This document shows positions 19,144 to 26,537 of a DNA stretch of 64,000 bases, one piece after another. This stretch comes from Cystobacter ferrugineus (GTDB lineage: Bacteria > Myxococcota > Myxococcia > Myxococcales > Myxococcaceae): NCBI RefSeq assembly GCF_001887355.1, contig NZ_MPIN01000005.1, positions 552,681 to 616,680 of the forward strand, given 5' to 3'. The notes beneath the pieces are model-generated. The model saw only the letters and a program-made list of their open reading frames with translations. It was not told the origin of the DNA and ran no database searches. The position numbers and the translations under genes are program-made. Each line of letters opens with the position of its first letter. Position 1 is the first letter of the stretch.

Positions 19144-21000
19144 TCAGGGCTCGAACTGCACGACGTAGACGCCCCACCGCGCCAGCCTCTCACCGGAGTC
19201 GCGGGCGATCTGCAGTTGCGTGGACGAGTTGAACTCGAACGCGCCGAGGGATTCGCCGATGAGATCATTGCCCGAGTAGGCCGACTCGCCTCCTCCCTGG
19301 CCGTTCATGGCCTGCCCGCTGGCGAACGACACCGTGCGCGATTCATCCACCGAGGAAATGTTGGCCTGGGTGTCGTTCTCGCCCGGGCCGATGGACACCG
19401 TGAGCGCCTGCACCTTCGCGAGCGTCCCGAAGTCGATCCGCTCCCAGGCGATCTCATCGATGACCGCCGTCGTGCATCCCGTGGTGGTGCCCGCGCCCCG
19501 CGAGAAGGAGACCCCCGTGCTCGAGGACATCTCGCCTCGCAGGACCCGGTCACACAGGTTCGCCGAGGCCACGTTGGACACCCGGTAGGTGAAGAGCAGC
19601 GCACTGGAGGCGAGATTCACGGCCGGCTGAGAGGTATAGGCCGCCTGGGTTCCGGACATCGTCCCCGTGCCCCGGTAGACCTGGATTCCGTCCGCCTCCA
19701 CGACCTGGAGCGAGCCTTTCCAGGCGGTGCTGCAGGCGGTGGAGAACCGCAGCTCCACCTTGTCGGTATCGGTCAGCTTCGCCGTGTAGAAGTTATCTCC
19801 CAGCATCGAGCCGCTCACCTCGCTCGACACCAACAAAAAGGTCTTCGAGGGTGTCACGGGCTCGATGGAGACCGGGATGGTGTTCCCCCCCTGGCAGGTG
19901 GGCTCCAGTTGCTGGACCTTCAGCCCGGACCCCAATTCCACGGTCTTCCACACGATGTAGACGTAGACCCCGGCTTGATTGCGGCCACAGGTGAGGGCGT
20001 CCTTGGCCGACAGCCAGCAGCGCAAGCTCGCGGCATCGGGACTGGTTCCCCCGGGATTGGCCTGGACGAACAGGATCGTCTTCGACAAATCGATCTGACC
20101 CGGAGAGATGGTGCAGGTCACCGAATATTTATCGGAGGGCATGTCACAAAAGCCCGTGCGCACCACGGGCCGGATGATCTGCTCCTGCCTCACCGTGCTC
20201 AGCCCCGACACCGCCGCGGAGAGCGTGATCGTCCCGCTCGTCCTGCCCTTGAAATAAAAGGCGGAGCGCGTCGCGCCCGCGGCGAACACCGGATTGGACA
20301 ACGGCGTGGCGCACGCCTCGTCGGAGAAGAACGAGAGCCCCGTTCCCGACAGCGTCAGGCTTCTCGGGGTGGAGAAGACGACGGGGTTGGCGCCGCTGTC
20401 GCGCGCCTCTAGCTCCACCTTGCCCGAGCATCCCCTCGTGGCCAGCGTCTGGGCCGCGGAGACGAAAGCCACGCTCACCGGCCCGGTGCGGATGATCTCG
20501 TCCTGCGACGCGGAGGTGAGTCCGGAAGCAGACGCGGTGACACGCACGGTCCGCGCCGTGCTGCCCCGGAAGTAGAAGGTCGCCTGGCTGCCGCCGACGC
20601 TCACCGTCACGGTGGTGGTGGACATCGAGCAGGCCGCGTCACGGAAGAAGCTCAGGCCCATGGCGGGCTCGGCGTTCAGGGTGATCGTCGTGGCGCTCGC
20701 CACTGGGGCGGCTACTCCCGCGTCCGTACGCGTCTCGAGCGTCACGGCCGCCGAGCACTGCCCCGTATCCGACGTCCGCGCGTCGGTGACGAAGCCCAAC
20801 TGGGTGGGCGGACCGCCCCCCGCGTCCGGGCCCTCGGGCCCCGGGGAGCGCTGACACATGCCAGCGAGGCAGGCGAAGCCCGAGACACACTCGTCATCCT
20901 GGGTGCAGGCGTAGCGCCGGGTGTCGGCGCCGGTGGAACCGGAGGGGCATCCCGGCAAGATGACCAGAAGCACCAGGACCAGCCAGAAGCAACGATTCAT
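19144..21000 (-). CDS. Lipoprotein with repeated beta-sandwich domains, function unknown
   Basis: 618 residues from MNRCFWLVLVLLVILPGC, a short type II signal with the lipobox Cys at residue 18. A small Cys-rich region follows (YACTQDDECVSGFACLAGMC), as in many myxobacterial lipoproteins. Then come two similar domains of about 105 residues, each with a GLSFF-(R/S)-D-(E/A)-AC motif, a Thr/Ser-rich strand and a SGLxxxxQ(D/E)xIIR end, which look like Ig/invasin-type repeats. The C-terminal half has no recognisable family. ATG 21000 is chosen because it directly starts the signal peptide. Probably an outer-membrane or surface lipoprotein. Convergent with the CBM9-like gene. Confidence 0.75.
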   Translation of the reverse strand: MNRCFWLVLVLLVILPGCPSGSTGADTRRYACTQDDECVSGFACLAGMCQRSPGPEGPDAGGGPPTQLGFVTDARTSDTGQCSAAVTLETRTDAGVAAPVASATTITLNAEPAMGLSFFRDAACSMSTTTVTVSVGGSQATFYFRGSTARTVRVTASASGLTSASQDEIIRTGPVSVAFVSAAQTLATRGCSGKVELEARDSGANPVVFSTPRSLTLSGTGLSFFSDEACATPLSNPVFAAGATRSAFYFKGRTSGTITLSAAVSGLSTVRQEQIIRPVVRTGFCDMPSDKYSVTCTISPGQIDLSKTILFVQANPGGTSPDAASLRCWLSAKDALTCGRNQAGVYVYIVWKTVELGSGLKVQQLEPTCQGGNTIPVSIEPVTPSKTFLLVSSEVSGSMLGDNFYTAKLTDTDKVELRFSTACSTAWKGSLQVVEADGIQVYRGTGTMSGTQAAYTSQPAVNLASSALLFTYRVSNVASANLCDRVLRGEMSSSTGVSFSRGAGTTTGCTTAVIDEIAWERIDFGTLAKVQALTVSIGPGENDTQANISSVDESRTVSFASGQAMNGQGGGESAYSGNDLIGESLGAFEFNSSTQLQIARDSGERLARWGVYVVQFEP

Positions 21001-21098
21001 ATGGGGTGAGACCTTCCGATGCTCACAGCCAACCCCCTTCAAGGAAGTCGCGCAAGGAGCTGAGGAGTATGCCATGGGAGGAGCACCAGGGACTCGAA

Positions 21099-21146
21099 GG
21101 GGGGCGCCGTGCTCGCGGTGGGCCTCAGTGTCTGTCTCTATTCAAG
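21099..21146 (+). pseudogene. Fragment of a kinase-tail membrane-segment gene
   Basis: This stretch repeats, with about five mismatches, the DNA of the membrane segment of the intact gene at 44435 (matching 44854-44900): GGGGGGCGCCGTGCTCGCGG, then CTGTCTGTCTCTA. No other part of that gene is detectable here, so it is a short remnant of a lost paralogue. Confidence 0.55.
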
Positions 21147-21203
21147 AGGAGAAGGGCAGAAATCGCGCGGCGCTCGCCTCGCCCGCCGCGCCGTGACGGT
21201 GGC

Positions 21204-21998
21204 TCAACCCGGGAACGCCGTAGCGACGCTCGCGGCGACGCGGGCATGGGCCTCGTCGCGCAGCGGCTCGCCGTGGGCGCTGATCAGGTGGCGGAACGGC
21301 AGCGCGAGCAGGCGGCGGAAGTCGTCCGCGCGCGGCTTGCAGGCGTCGATCCACGTCGACGGGAGGTTCGCGGGGCGGATCAGCCCCTGCGCGGCGAACA
21401 TCGCCCCGCACTCCGGCGAGAAGAAGCGGTCGACGTGCGTCCAGTTCTGGATCGCGTCGCAGGTGATCAAGATGCCGCCCTCGCGGGCGAGCAGGACCGC
21501 GGCCTCGGGAAAGCGCGCCGACGCGAACACGAACACCGCGCCGTTCGCGAACGGGAACGGGCCGCCCTCGGCCAGCGGGCACCCAGTCGCGCGGCCGTCG
21601 GCGTGGGTCGCCGCTGGCAGCGCCCACAGCGTCGCGCCGTAGCGGTCGCAGTAGAACGGGTCGTCGCGGCCGTGGAACGCCCCCAGTCGGACGACGTGGC
21701 GGACCTCGCCGAGTCCCTCGAGCGCGCGCAGCCCGTCGTCGTCGAGGCGGACCGTGTTCAGCAGCGTCAGCGCGCCAGCCTCGCGGACCACGGTCATCGT
21801 CCGGCTGGTCTGCAAGTCGATGCCAGCGTGGGACGTCTTGTTGGTCCCGACGACGACGAACACCTCGGGGAACGCGGCCTCGAGCGCTCCGTGCGGCCAG
21901 GCCGGACTGTACTCGAACATCGGCGGCACCTCGCGCGCGAAGATGCCGCGACCGCCGCCCACCGTCAAACCGGAGCAGAACGTCGTTCTCAGAGTCAC
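21204..21998 (-). CDS. Metallo-beta-lactamase-fold-like protein
   Basis: 264 residues from GTG 21998 (GGAG six bases upstream). Longer starts (ATG 22018, ATG 22064) would lie inside the operator cluster and have no ribosome-binding site; ATG 21920 is a shorter option. MBL-fold elements are visible as alternating strands (TMTVVREAGALTLLNTVRL), GAFHGRDDPFY, GGILITCDAIQNW and LISAHGEPL. The usual zinc ligands HxHxDH are not present in canonical form (HGRDD instead), so it may be non-catalytic or bind metal differently. Divergent from the SDR gene with three GTCA-N3-TGAC sites between them, so the pair is probably co-regulated. Confidence 0.7.
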   Translation of the reverse strand: MTLRTTFCSGLTVGGGRGIFAREVPPMFEYSPAWPHGALEAAFPEVFVVVGTNKTSHAGIDLQTSRTMTVVREAGALTLLNTVRLDDDGLRALEGLGEVRHVVRLGAFHGRDDPFYCDRYGATLWALPAATHADGRATGCPLAEGGPFPFANGAVFVFASARFPEAAVLLAREGGILITCDAIQNWTHVDRFFSPECGAMFAAQGLIRPANLPSTWIDACKPRADDFRRLLALPFRHLISAHGEPLRDEAHARVAASVATAFPG

Positions 21999-22049
21999 AT
22001 TGACTCCATCCCTGGTCATTATGACTTCATGTGTTGCAGTCATAATGAC
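21994..22049. promoter_or_regulatory. Cluster of three GTCA-N3-TGAC operators
   Basis: Three perfect palindromes with the same half-sites: GTCACATTGAC at 21994-22004 (within the longer GAGTCACATTGACTC, 21992-22006), GTCATTATGAC at 22015-22025 and GTCATAATGAC at 22039-22049. The centres are 21 and 24 bp apart, about two helical turns. They sit between the divergent MBL-fold and SDR genes and would block or activate both promoters. No regulator gene is adjacent, so the protein acts in trans. Confidence 0.7.
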
Positions 22050-22166
22050 CACGACAGTCATCAAGCCCTTGATTTCAAAGGCCTGCTTTTCTGGCGCGAT
22101 TCTTGTTCTCGAAGCTCGCGTCGCGGCGATGCCGTGACGACCTCTCTTCTGGAACAGGAAAGTGCC

Positions 22167-22913
22167 ATGTCACCACACGAATTCGAGAATCGCCTTGCCG
22201 TCGTCACCGGTGCCAGCTCCGGCATCGGGCTGGCCGTCGTGGAGCGCCTGCTGGAACAAGGCGCCCAGGTCCTGGCCATGAGTCGGCGCCCAGGGGAGTT
22301 GGCGGGACTGCAAGCTCGTTTCGGCAAGCGGCTGCAGTGGCAGGCCGGCGACGTCACCCAGGCGGCCGATCGGGCCGCGCTGGCTCGGTTGGCGCGGGAC
22401 TTCGGCCCCGTCCACTACCTGGTTCCCAACGCCGGGATCGCCCGCCTCGCCGATGGCCTGGAGGCATCGGCCTTCGACTCGCAGTGGGCGGTCAACGGCG
22501 CTGGCGCCCTCGACACCCTGGCGGCACTGAACAACCAGTTGGCGGCGTCCGCCTCGGTCGTGTTCATCGGGACCTTCCTCTCGCAGGTGACCTTCCCGGG
22601 CCTGGCTGCCTATATCGCCTCGAAGGCCGCGCTGAAGGCCCACGTACGCACCCTGGCGGTGGAAATGGCGGCTCGTGGCGTGCGCCTGAACATGGTGTCC
22701 CCCGGACCGACCGATACCCCCATCTGGTCCACCCTGGGTCTGGGCAACGACGAACTCGCCGCGGTGGCTGGCAGCGTCAATCAGCGTCTGCTGGGCGGCC
22801 GCTTCCTCGAACCCGGCGCGGTGGCCGATACCATTCTCTTCCTGCTGTCCCAAGCCGCGCGCGGCCTCTACGGCCAGGACCTGGTGGTGGACGCCGGCTA
22901 TACCCTGCGCTGA
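22167..22913 (+). CDS. Short-chain dehydrogenase/reductase
   Basis: 248 residues, a classical SDR. The Rossmann motif TGASSGIG is at residues 14-21 and supports NADP(H) or NAD(H) binding, followed by PNAG and the active-site YIASK with Tyr and Lys. The position normally held by the catalytic Ser, 13 residues before Tyr, is Thr (IGTFLSQ), which is uncommon. MVSPGPTDTPIW and DLVVDAGYTLR follow the family pattern. It likely oxidises or reduces a small alcohol or ketone. The ATG is preceded by AGGAAA. It faces the MBL-fold gene across the operator cluster and ends at a strong hairpin. Confidence 0.93.
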   Translation: MSPHEFENRLAVVTGASSGIGLAVVERLLEQGAQVLAMSRRPGELAGLQARFGKRLQWQAGDVTQAADRAALARLARDFGPVHYLVPNAGIARLADGLEASAFDSQWAVNGAGALDTLAALNNQLAASASVVFIGTFLSQVTFPGLAAYIASKAALKAHVRTLAVEMAARGVRLNMVSPGPTDTPIWSTLGLGNDELAAVAGSVNQRLLGGRFLEPGAVADTILFLLSQAARGLYGQDLVVDAGYTLR

Positions 22914-22920
22914 ACCCGAT

Positions 22921-22943
22921 GCCCCCGCCCTGGTGGCGGGGGC
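22921..22943 (+). terminator. Strong hairpin after the SDR gene
   Basis: GCCCCCGCC (22921-22929) pairs perfectly with GGCGGGGGC (22935-22943) over a 5-nt loop, 7 bp after the stop. This separates the SDR transcript from the VOC gene. Confidence 0.75.
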
Positions 22944-23006
22944 ACGCAGTTGCAGCATCAGCAGGTGCTTGAGGGCTCGAAGCCCGGCGCGATATGCGTA
23001 TCGAAT

Positions 23007-23435
23007 ATGGAAACCAACATGCTTCATCGGGGCCGTCTCATCGACCATCTCCAGTTGGTCGTGCGAGACCTCGCGGCGAGCAAGCGCTTCTACTCGGCTG
23101 TTCTCGGCGCGCTGGGCATTCCTCTCGGCGGAGAAGGCGCGGATTACTTCTGGGCAGACGAGCTGTTCGTCTCCTCCGAGAATTCGCGCGCGGCGGCCGG
23201 AGCACTGACCGGTCGGATGCACTTCGCCTTTCAGGCGACATCTCGCGAGGCTGTCGAGCGCTTCCACGTCGCCGGTCTGGAGAACGGCGGCCGGGACAAC
23301 GGAGCTCCGGGCGTCCGTCCCTACCATCCCGGCTACTACGCGGCCTTCCTGCTCGACCCTGACGGGAACAACGTGGAGGCGGTGTTCCATGGGCCCGCGA
23401 GTCGAAGCGCCGAGTCGATTGTCGTGAAGTTCTGA
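23007..23435 (+). CDS. VOC-family (glyoxalase/dioxygenase-fold) protein
   Basis: 142 residues from ATG 23007 (ATG 23019 is also possible; neither has a clear ribosome-binding site). The VOC pattern is clear: IDHLQLVVRDLAASKRFYSAVLGALG at the start, HFAFQATSREAVERFH in the middle, and YYAAFLLDPDGNNVEAVFH at the end with the metal-ligand Glu. Such small proteins act as dimeric glyoxalase-like enzymes or resistance proteins in the cytoplasm; the substrate is unknown. It follows the SDR gene but is separated from it by a terminator. Confidence 0.9.
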   Translation: METNMLHRGRLIDHLQLVVRDLAASKRFYSAVLGALGIPLGGEGADYFWADELFVSSENSRAAAGALTGRMHFAFQATSREAVERFHVAGLENGGRDNGAPGVRPYHPGYYAAFLLDPDGNNVEAVFHGPASRSAESIVVKF

Positions 23436-23474
23436 ACCCGATTCCGCCTGGGCCAGGGCCGAGGTCGTTCCGAT

Positions 23475-23510
23475 GTGACGAGCCCGTCACACACCTGCAA
23501 GAAGCAGGTG
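23475..23510 (+). terminator. Two adjacent hairpins after the VOC gene
   Basis: GTGACG-AGCC-CGTCAC (23475-23490) is followed directly by CACCTGC-AAGAA-GCAGGTG (23492-23510). The second is a good terminator stem for the VOC gene; the first could be an operator for the VWA lipoprotein gene downstream. Confidence 0.5.
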
Positions 23511-23592
23511 AGTTGAGTCGTGGACGGTTGAGGAGGTGGCGGCGCTGCGTCACACAGTCGTGGCAAAGGTGCCCGAGGGGAGGACCGTCCGG

Positions 23593-25293
23593 ATGTGGAA
23601 GCCGTGGTGGGGAGTGCTCGCGGTGGTGGTGCTGCTGGCGGCCTGCAAGGAGTCGAGCCAGGGGACTTCCAGTGCACCCGATGCCACGCGCGAGCCCCAG
23701 GCGGCGAGCGGCGGGCGGCCCGTGGTGCTGACGGTGGCCTACGGCAGTGAGAAGAAGAGCTGGTTCGAGGAGCAGTCGCGAGCCTTCGAGCGCAGCGGGG
23801 CGAAGACGAAGTCGGGCCGGCCCATCCGGGTGGAGGGCCAGGCGATGGGCTCGGGCGAGGCGGTGCAGGACATTGTCTCCGGCAGGCTCCGGGCGCACGT
23901 CTACAGCCCGGCCTCCAGCGCGTACCTGTCGCTGCTCAACAACGCGTGGATGACGTCCAAGGGCAAGACGACGCCGGTGGTGAGCGAGGGCGAGCCGCTG
24001 CTGCTCTCGCCCATCGTCATCGCCATGTGGAAGCCCATGGCACAGGCGCTGGGCTGGCCGGGCAGGCCCCTTGGCTGGGCGGACCTGATGAAGGTGGCGG
24101 CGGGCAAGCGGGGCTGGGGCGCGTACGGGCATCCCGAGTGGGGCCGCTTCAAGCTGGGCCACACCCACCCGGACTCCTCCAACTCGGGCCTGCTGTCGGT
24201 GCTGGCCGAGGCCTACGCGGGCTCGGGCAAGACGCGCGGGCTGACGGTGGCGGACGTGGAGAGCAAGAAGACGAAGGCGCTGCTGACAGAGATCGAGGGC
24301 ACGGTGGTGCACTACGGCAAGTCCACCGGCTTCTTCTCGGACAAGATGCTGCAGCGAGGGCCGGGCTACCTGTCGGCGGCGGTGCTGTACGAGAACCTGG
24401 TCATCGAGTCCCACGGCAAGCAGACAGACGCGCCGTTCCCGCTGGTATCCATCTACCCGGTGGAGGGCACCTTCTGGTCGGATCATCCGTACGCGGTGCT
24501 GAACGCGGACTGGGTGGGCCCCGAGGAGCGCGAGGCGGCGCGGGCCTTCCTGGCCTTCCTCAAGGCGCGGCCGGCACAGGAGCGCGCGCTGGCTCTGGGC
24601 TTCCGTCCGGCGAACCCCGCGGTGGCCATCACGGCGCCGGTGGACGCGGAGCACGGCGCGGATCCCAAGCAGCCACGGACGCTGCTGGAGGTGCCCGGCG
24701 CGGACGTGCTGGAGAAGCTGCTGGCCGTGTGGCGCGAGACGAAGAAACCCACGGACGTCACCTTCGTCTTCGACAAGTCCGGCAGCATGACGGGCCTCCC
24801 GCTCACCGAGGCCAAGGTGGGGGCGAAGCGCTTCCTGGAGGCGCTGTCGGACCGGGACGAGGTGACGCTCGTCCTCTTCGACAACAACGTGTACCCGCCC
24901 CTGGGCCCCATGGCGCTCGGCAAGGGCCGCGCGGAGCTGCTCGGCCACGTCGACAACATCATCGCCGACGGGGGCACGGCCCTCTATTCGGCCACCCAGA
25001 CCGCCTACACGCTCGCTCGGGAACGGGCACGGAAGGAGCCGGGGAAGATCCACGCCGTGGTGGTGATGACGGACGGCATGGACGATAGCAGCACCATCAC
25101 GCTGGGGGACCTGGAGCAGGGCCTGAACACTTCGAGTGGGGAGAACCCAGTGCGCATCTTCACCATCGCCTACGGCGAAGACGCCGAGGGCAAGGTGCTC
25201 GAACGCATCGCCGAGGCGGCCAAGGGCTCTAGTTCGAAGGGCGGCGTGGAGGACATCGTCCAGGTGTACCGGGACATGGCGTCCTTCTTCTGA
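23593..25293 (+). CDS. Lipoprotein joining a solute-binding domain to a VWA domain
   Basis: 566 residues. Type II signal MWKPWWGVLAVVVLLAACKE with the lipobox Cys at residue 18. Residues 45-370 are a bilobal extracellular solute-binding-protein domain (VAYGSEKKSWFEEQSRAFE, HTHPDSSNSGLLSVLAEAYA, YPVEGTFWSDHPYAVLN). Residues 388-560 form a von Willebrand A domain with an intact MIDAS DKSGS at Asp394 and downstream GGTALY and MTDGMDD. GGGGAGGA upstream favours ATG 23593 over an in-frame start at 23536. This architecture is known from uncharacterised bacterial proteins. It probably displays a metal-dependent adhesion or chaperone-like module on the membrane. No ABC permease or ATPase genes are next to it, so it is not an ordinary importer component. 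Confidence 0.88.
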   Translation: MWKPWWGVLAVVVLLAACKESSQGTSSAPDATREPQAASGGRPVVLTVAYGSEKKSWFEEQSRAFERSGAKTKSGRPIRVEGQAMGSGEAVQDIVSGRLRAHVYSPASSAYLSLLNNAWMTSKGKTTPVVSEGEPLLLSPIVIAMWKPMAQALGWPGRPLGWADLMKVAAGKRGWGAYGHPEWGRFKLGHTHPDSSNSGLLSVLAEAYAGSGKTRGLTVADVESKKTKALLTEIEGTVVHYGKSTGFFSDKMLQRGPGYLSAAVLYENLVIESHGKQTDAPFPLVSIYPVEGTFWSDHPYAVLNADWVGPEEREAARAFLAFLKARPAQERALALGFRPANPAVAITAPVDAEHGADPKQPRTLLEVPGADVLEKLLAVWRETKKPTDVTFVFDKSGSMTGLPLTEAKVGAKRFLEALSDRDEVTLVLFDNNVYPPLGPMALGKGRAELLGHVDNIIADGGTALYSATQTAYTLARERARKEPGKIHAVVVMTDGMDDSSTITLGDLEQGLNTSSGENPVRIFTIAYGEDAEGKVLERIAEAAKGSSSKGGVEDIVQVYRDMASFF

Positions 25294-25316
25294 GACGCGG
25301 TCCGTCCTGGCCCTTC

Positions 25317-26468
25317 TCACCCGATTGGCTGTCTCAGCTCGCTGAGCGGCACGATCAGGAGCGCGCGCGAGACAAAGGAGCCGATCCAGAGCTCGTCACC
25401 GACGACGATGGCGCTCGTGCCCCCACTGAAGGTCTCGTTCGCGCCTCGCTTGAAGAGCGTGGTCGCCTGGAAGGTGGTCGGATCGACGCGGGCCACCTCC
25501 GTGTCAACGCCGCACATCACGACGAATCCACACAGGGCAACGATGGCGATGGAATTCGGGTGCCCTGTCGCGAGAATGGAGCCGTCGGGCGCGAACCGGA
25601 TGTTGTCTGGATGAAAGCCAAGGTCGACGGACCGGGGGGGCGTGGCGGCTCCATCGAGGGGGACTTCGTGCACCTTGCTGTTGTTGTACTCGTTCACGTA
25701 CAGGCGCGTGCCGTCCGGCGACACGAGGATGCCGTTGTCTCCTTTGAGGCGGGTCCCCGGAACCTCGCTCCAACCGCCGCCAGGCCCCCACCGCAACACC
25801 GCACCTTCTGAGTCTGACGAAGACGGAAGGTGCGGAATGGTGACGACGATGCCGCCGTCCGGCAGTGGTGCGATGGAGTTGGCCGCATGCTCCGCGGGCA
25901 GCACGACACAGCCGGTCCAGGTCAGCTCGGGCCCCTCGGCGGAAACCCGGACGTCGAACACCTCGATCGACTCGCGACCGCCGTGGTTGACCGCGTAGAG
26001 CGTGTGCTCTCCCTCGCCGCGGGCACGGAGCGCAATCCCGTGCGCGGAGAAGAGCTTCGGATCGGGCGCCCCGGGGCAGTCTCGGTAGGTCGGCGCGCTC
26101 GGGCGCGAGAACTCGGGTGTCAGGGCGCGGAAGGCTTCGTCGCTCATCCTGACGGCGAACAGGCCGCCCCCGACCCAATCGTCGTTCCCCATATTGCCCG
26201 CTATGACCCAATCACTGTCCCCGAGGCGCAGCATGTCCTCTGGCTTGTTGAGCCCACACACGGCGTGGACGCCGCTCGTGAGCTCGCACTCCCTGCCCTC
26301 CCCTCGCCCGGCCGGCCATAGCTTCCAGTAGAGAGCGAACGCCGCAACGAACACCAGAAAAGCGAGGAGGCCGCGTGCGGCGATGCGCACGCCCCTCCTG
26401 CTGAAAAAGCGACGGGGGGCGGCGGGTGCCCGTGTCGCATCCCCGCCAGGTGTCGGAATGTCTTTCAC
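25317..26468 (-). CDS. Membrane-anchored paraoxonase/SMP-30-like beta-propeller
   Basis: 383 residues from GTG 26468, which has AAGGAG six bases upstream; an ATG at 26489 would place that sequence inside the gene. A basic N-terminus and one membrane helix (GLLAFLVFVAAFALYWKLW) anchor it with the body outside. The propeller carries paraoxonase-type motifs: AHGIALR followed by LYAVNHGGRESIEVFDV, NGILVSPDGTRLYVNEY, and HPDNIRFAPDGSILATGHPN, where Asn and Asp residues bind calcium in the family. Likely a lactonase or arylesterase-like enzyme in the periplasm. Convergent with the VWA lipoprotein gene. Confidence 0.82.
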   Translation of the reverse strand: MKDIPTPGGDATRAPAAPRRFFSRRGVRIAARGLLAFLVFVAAFALYWKLWPAGRGEGRECELTSGVHAVCGLNKPEDMLRLGDSDWVIAGNMGNDDWVGGGLFAVRMSDEAFRALTPEFSRPSAPTYRDCPGAPDPKLFSAHGIALRARGEGEHTLYAVNHGGRESIEVFDVRVSAEGPELTWTGCVVLPAEHAANSIAPLPDGGIVVTIPHLPSSSDSEGAVLRWGPGGGWSEVPGTRLKGDNGILVSPDGTRLYVNEYNNSKVHEVPLDGAATPPRSVDLGFHPDNIRFAPDGSILATGHPNSIAIVALCGFVVMCGVDTEVARVDPTTFQATTLFKRGANETFSGGTSAIVVGDELWIGSFVSRALLIVPLSELRQPIG

Positions 26469-26537
26469 CCAGATCTCCTTTTTTCGCATGTCAAAAGAAC
26501 CAGCAGGGTCGCGCCACGAGCCCCCGGATGCCTGCGC

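Noticed and set aside
21109-21642. Plus-strand frame beginning MLAVGLSVCLYSRGEG
   Set aside because: Only the first dozen codons derive from the kinase-tail remnant; the rest is antisense to the MBL-fold gene.
22950-23006. Longer start for the VOC protein
   Set aside because: The first residues do not match VOC proteins, and they overlap the spacer right after the SDR terminator.
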